DNA of 64,000 nt from Zelonia costaricensis. Taxonomy: Eukaryota; Euglenozoa; Kinetoplastea; Trypanosomatida; Trypanosomatidae. The stretch is taken from NCBI GenBank assembly GCA_030849075.1, contig JASAOO010003548.1, positions 1 to 64,000 on the forward strand. Reading direction: 5' to 3'. The position numbers were made by a program, and so were the translations under genes. Positions 30,401 through 39,636 of this stretch are shown here, piece after piece (the stretch's first letter is position 1; each line of letters opens with the position of its first letter). The notes under the pieces are model-generated. The model was not told the DNA's origin and ran no database searches. It saw only the letters and a program-made list of their open reading frames with translations.

Positions 30401-30557
30401 GTGGACGCAGTGCCAGCAGTGCCAGGGTTCGCTGAACCAAGAGGTGATCTGCTCCAGCCGCGACTGTCCGGTCTTCTACATGCGCAAGAAGGTGCAGAAG
30501 GACCTGCGAGAGCAGCAGGTGCTGCTCGACCGCTTCGGTATTGTGGACGACTGGTGA
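27459..30557 (+). CDS. POLD1: DNA polymerase delta catalytic subunit
   Basis: This 1032-aa B-family replicative polymerase has all exonuclease and polymerase motifs. Exo I is [15 protein letters not shown] (about 237-251), Exo II is [13 protein letters not shown] (about 322-334) and Exo III contains YCLKDAYLP. Polymerase motif A is [20 protein letters not shown] (about 533-552), motif B is [13 protein letters not shown] and motif C is YGDTDSVMV (about 675-683). The C-terminus carries two four-cysteine clusters: CysA from about 940 (CISC ... CDNC) and CysB from about 984 (CQQC ... CSSRDC). CysB is the iron-sulfur site of delta-type enzymes. The exonuclease-region sequence and length argue for delta rather than zeta. 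It works in lagging-strand synthesis and repair with PCNA in the nucleus. Confidence 0.96.
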   Translation: [1032 protein letters not shown]

Positions 30558-31345
30558 GGGCTGGCTGGAGGACGGTCTGTCGTGGAGGGCAAGGAATGTG
30601 CAGCAGTTGTCCCGAGGCAGGGGTGCCATAAAAGCGCGGTGCGACGGGATGGGGGCCGCCGCACTTTGTACAGCCCAGCTGTTGTTGTTTCTTTCTTGCC
30701 CCGCGTTGGGCGACGCGGACACGACGCGTGTGGTGTTTGTGGAGCAATAGAAGTGCTTGAGGCATGCGGAAGCGGCACAGAGGCGTGCTCGCAAGTGATA
30801 GTACGTGTGCGCTTGATTCCGTTGTCCGCCTCGTCTCATAGAACCACTCAACAGAGGTGTCGCGCACTGCTGAGCAGGCTGCGGTGGCCTGCACTACCTT
30901 GACGGCGAAAAAACAAACAAAAAAGGAACACAGCGCCCATGCAGCGCAAGCAGCAAAGGAAATGAGAGCGCACAGCTTCACAGGACGCTCTGATGGCGCG
31001 TGCTGCGGGACCTGCGTACGTGCGTGTTTGTGAGCGCCTCGTTGCACTGCGCTGCTCGAATTGTGTTTTCTCTGGGAGCGAGGCGGGAAGGTGGACATGT
31101 GAGCCTCCCCATTGGGGCCGCAGAAGCACCAGCCGCTGCGCACGGCGCTGCGCCCCCTTGTGCCGGGGACGGCATGCAGTCTTTTTTTACGGATATCCTC
31201 CTCACTCTTCACCTGTGCCGCACTTCTCGCTCTTGCCGCTCATGTGCTTCTCTGCCCCTCATGCCAGTACCTTTCTCCCTTCCGGCCCCACTTTGGAGGA
31301 AGCGTGTCTAGTTTCTTTTGTTTTACCGACGACACGAGCCACGCA

Positions 31346-31351
<6 letters not shown>

Positions 31352-31389
<38 letters not shown>
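31352..31389. repeat. (CA)n microsatellite
   Basis: This is an uninterrupted run of about 19 CA units in the spacer before ISWI. Confidence 0.9.
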
Positions 31390-31391
<2 letters not shown>

Positions 31392-31818
31392 TTCGATAAA
31401 CACACGTCTGCGCCTAGGCCATAGCGGAAGGAGGAGAGGCGAGGGCAAAAACAGCAGGTCTCATAGAGCACCAGAGTGGGCACACATCACCCGCCCACAC
31501 ACTCATAAACCCAGAGACGCAAGAACGAGATTTGTGCATCACACCTGTCGTTACAGTCTTGCGCGCTTTCAACGAATAGACGATCGAGCTGTGCACTTAT
31601 CGCGCTCGAGAGATTCAAAAACCACCACCACGGCAAAGAAACAAAAAGAGCAAGCGTCACGGTGTGCGTTCGTTTTTTTCTTTCTGTGCACGAGTTCCAC
31701 AGTGGGCCAGTTCCACTTTCACTTGCTGTCCTACATCTTGCGAACCCTCCGGCTTGCTCTTTTTTGCTGTCTGTGGCGTCACGTCTTTATTCTCCGCTCT
31801 CGCCCGCGCTCATTGCTC

Positions 31819-31820
31819 AG
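31819..31820 (+). promoter_or_regulatory. Likely spliced-leader acceptor AG for ISWI
   Basis: The AG ends the pyrimidine-rich stretch at about 31750-31818 and is 19 nt before the ATG. Confidence 0.5.
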
Positions 31821-31838
31821 GCGTAGAAGAAAAGGAAA

Positions 31839-34800
31839 ATGGCGTCCGCAATGGGGCGACCGGTGCGCAGGCGGCAAGACCTGCGCAACACGCCGGCGTT
31901 CGAGCGGGAGATGAACGACATGGCTGCCCACGACCTGTACGAGCAGCTTCTCTTGAGCAGCATCCGCAGCGGCAGCGACCCGAACGCGAAGGCCGTCGTG
32001 GAGGTGTACGAGGGCTACGTGGAGCCGAGCTACGACCCCGTGCGCGGGGCTGAGGTGGCAGCGAACCACAAGGAGGTCATTCGCGAGATCTACAAGGAGC
32101 GCGACGTTATCATCCGCACACTGCGCTCGTCTGACGAGCATCAGGCGCTCTCCGCGTTCGAGCGGCTGCTGCGCGAGACGGAGTTCTACACCGGCGTGAG
32201 GGAGTGGAAGGGCTCCTCTGCGCGAGGCCAGCGCAGCCGAGTATACCGCCACGTCAGTGACGCCAACGACGAGGACTCGACTGGCTTTGACATGATGCAC
32301 GTGACAGAGACGCCGTCGTACATTCGCGGCAAGCTGCGGCCGTACCAGATCGAAGGCGTGAACTGGCTTCTCGGCCTCTTCTCGCGCGGCGTCAACGGCA
32401 TCTTGGCAGACGAGATGGGGCTCGGCAAGACTTTCCAGACGATTGCCACGCTGGCCTACCTCAAGTTTACAGTGGGGATGCCCGGGCCGCACGTTGTGGT
32501 GTGCCCCAAGTCTGTCATGGGGAACTGGTACCGCGAGTTCAAGCACTGGTGTCCCGGCCTCTCCGTGTACAAGTTCCACGCCTCAAGCGACGTGCGGCCC
32601 AGCATCGTCAAGGCACACCTGCACCCCCCCGACCGCATCAAATACGACGTCATTGTAACCACGTTTGAGATGGTACTGGATGAGCTGAGCGTGTTCAAGC
32701 GCATTGCCTGGCAATACTTGGTCGTCGACGAGGCACACAAGCTCAAGAACGAGGAGGGACGCGCGCACACGGCGCTCGACTCCCTGCAAACCTCGCACCG
32801 CCTCATCATCACCGGCACCCCGCTGCAGAACAATTTGAAGGAGCTGTGGGCGCTGCTGCACTTCCTCGCGCCGCGCCTCTTCAACGACTCCGAGTCCTTC
32901 GACACGTGGTTCGACACGACGTCGGGGCAGCAGGACGAGAGCGTCATGTCGAACCTGCACAAGATCCTTGCGCCGCTGATGATTCGCCGGCTGAAGGCGG
33001 ACGTGAGCACCGGCATTCCACCCAAGAAGGAGATCTACGTCTCGTGCCAGCTGTCCAAGAAGCAGCGTGAGTGGTACATGAACGTGCTTGCCAAGGACGC
33101 CGAAGTGCTCAACAAAGCGAGCGGCAGCGTCGCCTCGCTCACGAACGTCGTCATGAACCTGCGCAAGGTGATCAACCATCCGTACTTGATGGACGGTGGG
33201 GAGGAGGGGCCGCCGTTTGTCACGGACGAGAAGCTGGTGCGCTCGAGCGGCAAGATGATCATCCTCGACAAGCTGCTGCACCGCCTGCGCGGCGACGTGC
33301 AGGGCAAGCACAAGGTTCTCATCTTCTCCCAGTTCACAACACTGCTGAACATTCTCGAGGACTACTGCAACATGCGCGGATTTCAGTACTGCCGCATCGA
33401 CGGCAACACGAGCGGCTACGACCGTGACTCTCAGATGGCCTCCTTTAACTCGCCGAAGAGCGACTACTTCATCTTTCTGCTCTCGACACGTGCCGGCGGT
33501 CTCGGGATCAACCTGCAGGCCGCGAACCACGTCATCTTGTACGACTCGGACTGGAACCCCCAGATGGACCTGCAGGCGCAGGACCGTGCCCACCGCATCG
33601 GCCAGAAGCGCAGCGTGCGTGTCTACCGGTTTGTGACCGACGGCACCATGGAGGAGAAGATGTACCGCCGCGCCCTCAAGAAGCTCTACCTCGACGCGGT
33701 GGTGGTGCAGCAGGGTCGGCTGCAGTCCAAGGCGACAAACCAGGCCTCCAAGGAGGAGCTGCTGTCCATGATCAAGTTCGGCGCCGAAGAGATTTTCAAG
33801 ACGCGGCAAGAGGACGTCACCGAGGCGGACATCGACCGCCTCCTCGACGAGGGCGAGTCCATTTCGAACCAGCTGACAAGCGAGGCGCGGGAGCAGGTGC
33901 AGATGTCGCTCGCCAGCTTCCAGCTTGGCGCCGAAGAAGCAAACATTTACGACTTCGAGGGCGTCAGCTACAAGACCGGCATTGAGTCCCGCATTTTGCA
34001 CATCCGCCTGAGGACGCCGGTGAGCCAGGCCGAGCTGCATGCGCAGTGCTCGCAGCACGGCGAGGTCATCAAGTCTGTCCTGCACCCCAACCTAAAGGAG
34101 GCCCTTGTGTACTTCCGCTCGACAAGCGGCGCGATTGAGGCGAAGGCGAAGCTGCCCTACGACGCCTCCTTCGCCAGCCGCGACTCGCAGACGGTCGTGT
34201 CGAGTGACATGGTTGCTGAGTGCATCGGCATGGGCGAGAAGCTTGGCCGCGGGCACCGCGTGCGGGAGCCGGTGCAGTTCTTCTCGGAGGCCGATGTGGA
34301 GTCGATGCAGAAGAAGGCATCCAAGGCACCGCCGCTGAAGCTGCCCAAGGCGCCCAAGTTCCACCCGTACCAGCTGTACAACATGAAGCGGCTCACCGAG
34401 CTGCACAACACCGAGGTGGCCCTCATGGTGCGCAACTGGAAGCGCAAGTACGGGCAAACGGGGAAGGCGGGCGAGGAGGCAACCCGCGGCGGCGACGGCG
34501 CGGAGGGCGAGGAGGAGGAGGAGCTGCTGACGGAGGTGGAGCAGGAGGAGCGGGAGCGGCTGCTGAGTGAGGGGTTCCCGAGCTGGACTTTTGGCGAGTA
34601 TCGCGCAGTCGTCGCGGCCCTGACGAGCGGCAAGATGGACGTCACTGACTACGCCGCAATCACTGCCGCCGCGGGCGAGACGAAGACCGTTGGCGAGGTG
34701 CGTGACTACGTTGTGGCCCTGCTTGAGCGTGGCGAGCAGTGCATAAAGAAGTTTGCGCTTGTCGAGGAGCGCATTCGTAGGGCCAAGGCGCGGCGCGACG

Positions 34801-35132
34801 CAAAGGAAAACGTGTTCAGGGCTGCCAAGTGGAAAGTGGAAGCGTGCGAGCACCCGGAGAAGGAGCTTACCTTCAAGGCGCGCGGCAACGTCGCCCTGGA
34901 CCGCGAGATTTTCTTAATGGCATACGACGCGGGCTTCAAGCTGGGTGACACCAGCGAGATGGTGCGGCGCCGCCCGCAACACATCTTCAACGTGTGGTAT
35001 CAGTCCCGCCCCGACGACTTCTTCGGCAAGCGCCTGCACACCTTGATGAAGTCTGTGCAGCGAGAGTGGGAGAAGCCGACGGACGACGACGCTGGGTTGC
35101 CCAGCACGAGCCGCCGCCGACTTGAGAGTTGA
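31839..35132 (+). CDS. ISWI: ISWI-family chromatin-remodelling ATPase
   Basis: This 1097-aa SNF2 ATPase has the layout of ISWI. The ATPase begins near 165 (LRPYQIEGVNWLLGL), with Walker A DEMGLGKT (K197) and DEAH at 297-300. The helicase C lobe starts near 490 (ILDKLLHRL ... VLIFSQFTTLLNILEDYC) and includes SDWNPQMDLQAQDRAHRIGQ (about 569-588). A HAND-like segment begins near 835 (LPKAPKFHPYQLYNMKRL), a SANT domain near 915 (WTFGEYRAVVAALTSG) and the SLIDE domain covers about 960-1075. It slides and spaces nucleosomes using ATP. In trypanosomes ISWI is known to repress silent expression sites and to be found at transcription boundaries (family knowledge). The C-terminal domains rule out CHD and SWR1. 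Confidence 0.95.
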   Translation: MASAMGRPVRRRQDLRNTPAFEREMNDMAAHDLYEQLLLSSIRSGSDPNAKAVVEVYEGYVEPSYDPVRGAEVAANHKEVIREIYKERDVIIRTLRSSDEHQALSAFERLLRETEFYTGVREWKGSSARGQRSRVYRHVSDANDEDSTGFDMMHVTETPSYIRGKLRPYQIEGVNWLLGLFSRGVNGILADEMGLGKTFQTIATLAYLKFTVGMPGPHVVVCPKSVMGNWYREFKHWCPGLSVYKFHASSDVRPSIVKAHLHPPDRIKYDVIVTTFEMVLDELSVFKRIAWQYLVVDEAHKLKNEEGRAHTALDSLQTSHRLIITGTPLQNNLKELWALLHFLAPRLFNDSESFDTWFDTTSGQQDESVMSNLHKILAPLMIRRLKADVSTGIPPKKEIYVSCQLSKKQREWYMNVLAKDAEVLNKASGSVASLTNVVMNLRKVINHPYLMDGGEEGPPFVTDEKLVRSSGKMIILDKLLHRLRGDVQGKHKVLIFSQFTTLLNILEDYCNMRGFQYCRIDGNTSGYDRDSQMASFNSPKSDYFIFLLSTRAGGLGINLQAANHVILYDSDWNPQMDLQAQDRAHRIGQKRSVRVYRFVTDGTMEEKMYRRALKKLYLDAVVVQQGRLQSKATNQASKEELLSMIKFGAEEIFKTRQEDVTEADIDRLLDEGESISNQLTSEAREQVQMSLASFQLGAEEANIYDFEGVSYKTGIESRILHIRLRTPVSQAELHAQCSQHGEVIKSVLHPNLKEALVYFRSTSGAIEAKAKLPYDASFASRDSQTVVSSDMVAECIGMGEKLGRGHRVREPVQFFSEADVESMQKKASKAPPLKLPKAPKFHPYQLYNMKRLTELHNTEVALMVRNWKRKYGQTGKAGEEATRGGDGAEGEEEEELLTEVEQEERERLLSEGFPSWTFGEYRAVVAALTSGKMDVTDYAAITAAAGETKTVGEVRDYVVALLERGEQCIKKFALVEERIRRAKARRDAKENVFRAAKWKVEACEHPEKELTFKARGNVALDREIFLMAYDAGFKLGDTSEMVRRRPQHIFNVWYQSRPDDFFGKRLHTLMKSVQREWEKPTDDDAGLPSTSRRRLES

Positions 35133-37719
35133 CAATGCGGTGCTGGAAGGCGGCATGCTCTGGTGCCTGCGGTGGCGTGTGTGTGTGTGCGTGTGTCATG
35201 ATAGTCTTACAGCGGCGGCTCGACTTTTTTGTTCGTTTCCCCCCTCTTTCTCTCTCAGATACTCGAACCACACTCCGACGACGCGCTGCTGGCCCCAAAC
35301 TTCTTTTTTTTTTTCTGTCCTCTCTTGTGCTTGGCCGTGAATAGGATCGCCTCCGCACATCGGCCTACGCAACCCAGTGAAAGGCTTCACCGAAGGTGAC
35401 AGTGCTGAAGGGGACCGTGAACGGAGAGGAAAAAGACACACAGTGCGGAGCGGCGTGTGGCGCTTGTGGTCGAGGGCAGGTGGGACGTGCTGCAGAGTTA
35501 GTCGCCTTCGTTGGCGGCTTCCTTCATCTGTGCAAATGAGGTACTCGACTGGCGCTGGATCACCATCAGCATAAGTCCCTCTTGTTTTCCTCAGTGTCGC
35601 TCTCACCTTTCGCTCTGCGCGTGGACACGAAGTGCAGCACATTCGCCCTTACTGTGCTGCGTGTAGGACGAAGAACAATTCCCCATGGGCGTATCCGCCT
35701 CCCTCCTCCCTCCCCCCTCCCGCTTCCTCGGATCCCTTTGACTCAAACGACTGCTCCCAGAGGTACGATATCCCCCAGCACCGCTCTCCAGCCTCCTCAA
35801 CACACACACACACACACACATACGCCTACGTGCGGCCCCTCTCCCACTGCCCCAGCTGCGCCACCTTCACGTGGAGAGAAAAAGAGAGTAAGGGCAACAG
35901 TCAAAAAGGAAGGCAAACATCGGAAACTGTGAAGACACGGACAAACACCCCCACTCCCCCCAAAAAGAAAAAAAAAACCGCACCCACACGCAAACAATTA
36001 CCGGCTGGATCACAGTCCAGCTCGTCGCCTTTTTTGGTTTTCATCGACGGAAAGATACTTGGTGCACACATCCGGTAGGAGCACATCTGCACCACACAGC
36101 TTCTCATCTCCGTCCACACGCCCTCTCTGTTTCTCGCTCACGGGTGTGCAAAGAGGTGCCTGCTGTTGTTGTGCCCCAGTTACAGTCTCACGGTTGTTCT
36201 GGATGCGTGCGTGCTGAGCCAGCAGCTGCCTTGCATAGTGCATATCACGCGCTTGTTCTCCAGCCGTCTCGCTGCAGCCCTGATCGCTGCGCTGGTGCCT
36301 CTCGAGTGGCTCAACTTCGAGGAGCTTCCTGCTCCTGCTTCACCGATCGCCTCCTTCTCTCGCGTTTCCTCGGCTTCCCACTCGCACCTCTACGCTGTCA
36401 ACACTGAGGTGCCGTTCGAGCCGATCACCCCTTCCTCTCCCACTCCACTCCTGTGTCGTCGGGCCCTTTTTCTTTTTATTTGGTAGTTGCTGTCCCACCG
36501 CCTGCGCGTTTGCGTTCCACTCACTGATCTGGCCTGTGTTGTTGCACCCGATTTGGCCTGAGTGTCTCCGCAGAGGTCCTCCCACTGCGTCAGGTCGGCC
36601 TGTGTGCCTACGTGCGTCCTCCTTGACTGTCCTTCGCCGTCTCCCCCACCACCCCGCTGATACCTGCCGTTGCTCGTTGAGCTCGTTTCCCTCCCCCTAT
36701 CTCACTCCCTCTACCCTTTTTTAAAAGTGGCGCTCATTCCCCCCTTTCCACCGTCTCGCAGCGCGGCGCTTTGTTTGTGACCTTTTTTTCCTGGGGAGTT
36801 GATTGCGCCTACTCCACGTTATCTGCCACGAGCGTAGTTTTTTTTTTTGGTTTGCTGTGGCGTTTTCCCAACTCTTCTCGTCCTCCGACTGTTGATCGCT
36901 CTTCTTTCCTGCCGTTGCCTCTATCCCGGCCTTGTACCTTTGACGCTTTCCCCTTCTCGGCGGCGATAAGCTTGTACCCACCCACGTTTGCGGCGTGCTT
37001 CACGGTGCTCGCATACCCGACTCCTTCTGCTCTTTGTGTGGGACGACCTTTACCGAGCTGCACGAAACCTGGAAAAGAGCCACCTGCACAAACCCCGTGC
37101 TGACGCACGTGGACACACACACACACACACACAACGGAGTTCTTCTTCTTGAACCATCGCACGCAACACCGGGCACCACGACAAACTGCTCTCCTCGCCT
37201 CCCCCCCCTCCGTTGCACTCATCACTCTACTGACGCGCCTGCTGTCTTCAGGTCGTGTGGACTGTCCTGCGCACCTTGCGATATCAGAGGCTCGTTGCTT
37301 GCCGTCAGTGCATGCAGACGCTCGTGTCTTGGACAACACCTGCGTGTGCATGACACCCTCCGCCTACGGTGTAGTGCACTGACTCCATCTCTCTCTGCTT
37401 TCCTTCCGCTTGCGGTCGCTTTTTTTTTTTTTGTTGCTCGTGTTGCAGCCGCGCTACCGTAGTGTGACTCGGTCGTGCTTCATACACGCGAAGACGAGAG
37501 TAAAGGGGCTGCGGCTCGTACTCTCGCTGACAGTGTTTTCCTCGAGGCGCGTTGCTCCATCGACATCAGCTATTCCTCCTCCCCCCTTTCGTCTCCAGCT
37601 CCATCGCTTTGCTGCGGTACTGCACGGAGAGGGTCGCTTTGTTCTTTTTTCCTTTTGCGAGACTGTCGTCCCTCTTGTTTCGGTTCCCCCCCTCCCCGCA
37701 AGCCTTGTGAATAGTGGAG
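35133..37719. other. Long intergenic region (2.6 kb) with microsatellites
   Basis: No frame with coding character is seen. (CA)n runs occur at 35799-35820 and 37112-37132, a poly-A tract near 35966-35979, and T-runs near 35304, 36840 and 37421. Extended C/T tracts at about 36690-36760 and 37660-37698 suit polyadenylation/trans-splicing; the AG at 37701-37702 is the likely acceptor for the kinase. Confidence 0.5.
37701..37702 (+). promoter_or_regulatory. Likely spliced-leader acceptor AG for the EF-hand kinase
   Basis: The AG follows a C-rich tract (37670-37698) and lies 18 nt before the ATG at 37720. Confidence 0.5.
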
Positions 37720-39636
37720 ATGTCCAAGGCAGGCAACGGCACAGCTGCGACGGAGCCCATGGCTGCCCCACCCAAGTCGGGCCAGAAGAAACTCGTGGGT
37801 GGCCACATTGAACTGGGTCACGTACTCGGTGTTGGCGGCTTTGGCAAGGTCTACTCCGCTTACGACGTGACCAAGAAGGTGAATGTGGCGGTGAAGATGA
37901 TCGACAAGGCGCTCGTGCGCAGCAGCGGCATCCAGTCTTACGTGGAGCGGGAGATCGACATGATGCGCAAGATCAAGAACCCACACATTGTGCGTCTGCT
38001 GGAGGCGATCGAGACGTCCAAGGCGTACAACCTCGTCATGGAGCTCGCCCCGAACGGCGAGCTGTTCGACAAGATCGTAGACTCGCAGCGCTTTGACGAG
38101 GAGACGGCGCGCAACTACTTCCAGCAGCTCATCTGCGCCGTGCACTACTGCCACCGCATGAACATCGTCCACCGCGACCTCAAGGCGGAGAACCTGCTGC
38201 TTGGCGAGAACAACGTTCTTAAGGTGTGCGACTTTGGACTCTCGCGGTACACCAAGGAGGGCCGCTTCAACGACCACGAGGTCCTCTTCACCTCGCTCGC
38301 CGGCAGTATCGACTACCAGGCACCGGAGGTGCTCAAGGAGCGCGGCTACGAGGGTAGCGCGTGTGACATGTGGAGCTGCGGCTGCATTCTCTTCTTCATG
38401 CTGTGCGGCTACCTCCCCTTCACCGACCGCTCCGACGGTCTGACGCGCAAGCGCATTTTGAGCTGCCAGTACAACAAGACCAGCCGCTACCTGCCAGAGC
38501 AGGCCGGCGACCTCATCGCGAAGCTGCTGGTCCGCGCCCCGCAGGAGCGCTACTCGACCGACGATGTCATTCAGCACCCGTGGTTCCGCGTCAACTTGGA
38601 CCCGGCCATGTTCCCGGACGATAAGGTCGAGCCCACGCCAATGAGCCCGACGGGGAACGGAGAGTTTATTCAGCGTGTCATCACGCCGCAGGCCAGCGCC
38701 TCCAGCTTCGCCGCGTCACCGTCGCCGACGACAAGCAAGGCGGAGGAGATGCACCAGGCCTTTCAGAGCTGCAACATCACCGGCGACGGCTTCCTGAACA
38801 GGGAGGAGGTGCGTGACGCACTTATCAAGTTGAACCGCGGCAACGAGGTTTCGGAGCAGGAGGTGAAGGACTTCATGTCCAACTTCCAGGTCGACCAGTC
38901 GGGCCGCATTACGGAGGAGGATTTTGTGATGGGCTGGACGAAGCACCAGAACGACCTTGGCTCCAAGTACGACCTCTCCAAGATGGCGCATCTCTTCCAC
39001 TACGACCTGGAGAAGGAGTTCCTGCAGGTGGTGCGCGAGGCCTTCGACTCCATTGACGCCGAGCACTCCGGCGTCATCACCAAGAAGAACCTCAAGAGCC
39101 TCGACCTCGGCCTAACAGACAAGGACGTAGAGTCGGTCTTCTCCTCGATGGACACGGAGAACAAGGGCCTGTCCTCCTTCACTTTCGAGGGCTTCGTGGG
39201 GCTGTGCCTCAAGTACGACTTCTTCAAGAACCACCCACTTGCCATTCGCCTGCGTCGCCTTAATGCCTTCTTCGAGGCCACCGAGCACGCCGCCTTCCGG
39301 GCATCGCTGAACACCGGCTACACCGTCGCCGGCCAGCGCGAGGTGATCAAGGCGCTTCTCTTGAGCAAGCAGGAGAGCCTGTCGACAACCTTCGAGGAGG
39401 GCGACGTCAACGGCTTCCTCTACGGCACGCACACGCAAGACTCCAAGAAGGTGCTCGAGGTGGGTGTGCGGCTGCTGCCGGCCGCCGCGGGCTACACCAA
39501 GGTCATCGCCTACCGCATCGGAGGCAAGACGATCGAGTTCCACAAGTGGTTCCTCGACCTGCGACGGCTCATGAAGGATGAGCTGCTGCGCTGCGAGGAG
39601 GACACGGCCGTGAAGGGGGAGCCGGAGCTGATGTGA
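37720..39636 (+). CDS. CAMK-type Ser/Thr protein kinase with EF-hands and KA1-like tail
   Basis: The 638-aa protein starts with an SNF1/CAMKL-like kinase domain (about 31-290). It has the glycine loop VGGFGKV (38-44), lysine K59 in VAVKMIDK, HRDLKAEN with catalytic D153, DFG at 171-173 and the YQAPE segment, so it should be active. A linker rich in Ser/Pro (about 305-345) leads to EF-hand-like units. The first pair reads SCNITGDGFLNREEV and DQSGRITEEDFVMGW; the second pair reads SIDAEHSGVITKKNL and DTENKGLSSFTFEGF. Several loop positions are non-canonical, so calcium binding may be weak in some. The last 60 residues (EVGVRLLPAAAGYTKVIAYR, then IEFHKWFLDLRRLM) resemble a KA1 domain of the CHK1/SnRK type. 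This combination suggests calcium-tuned CDPK-like control plus membrane or autoinhibitory contact (inference). Confidence 0.85.
   Translation: MSKAGNGTAATEPMAAPPKSGQKKLVGGHIELGHVLGVGGFGKVYSAYDVTKKVNVAVKMIDKALVRSSGIQSYVEREIDMMRKIKNPHIVRLLEAIETSKAYNLVMELAPNGELFDKIVDSQRFDEETARNYFQQLICAVHYCHRMNIVHRDLKAENLLLGENNVLKVCDFGLSRYTKEGRFNDHEVLFTSLAGSIDYQAPEVLKERGYEGSACDMWSCGCILFFMLCGYLPFTDRSDGLTRKRILSCQYNKTSRYLPEQAGDLIAKLLVRAPQERYSTDDVIQHPWFRVNLDPAMFPDDKVEPTPMSPTGNGEFIQRVITPQASASSFAASPSPTTSKAEEMHQAFQSCNITGDGFLNREEVRDALIKLNRGNEVSEQEVKDFMSNFQVDQSGRITEEDFVMGWTKHQNDLGSKYDLSKMAHLFHYDLEKEFLQVVREAFDSIDAEHSGVITKKNLKSLDLGLTDKDVESVFSSMDTENKGLSSFTFEGFVGLCLKYDFFKNHPLAIRLRRLNAFFEATEHAAFRASLNTGYTVAGQREVIKALLLSKQESLSTTFEEGDVNGFLYGTHTQDSKKVLEVGVRLLPAAAGYTKVIAYRIGGKTIEFHKWFLDLRRLMKDELLRCEEDTAVKGEPELM

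Larger units (their letters stand above)
30558..31838. other. Intergenic region with CA microsatellite
   Basis: No gene is seen. A (CA)n run of about 38 bp occupies 31352-31389. T-rich tracts at about 31670-31685 and 31750-31800 precede the acceptor-like ATTGCTCAG at 31812-31820, just ahead of the ISWI start. Confidence 0.55.

Noticed and set aside
32583..34085. 500-codon frame antisense to ISWI
   Set aside because: Shadow of the ISWI coding sequence in a complementary phase.
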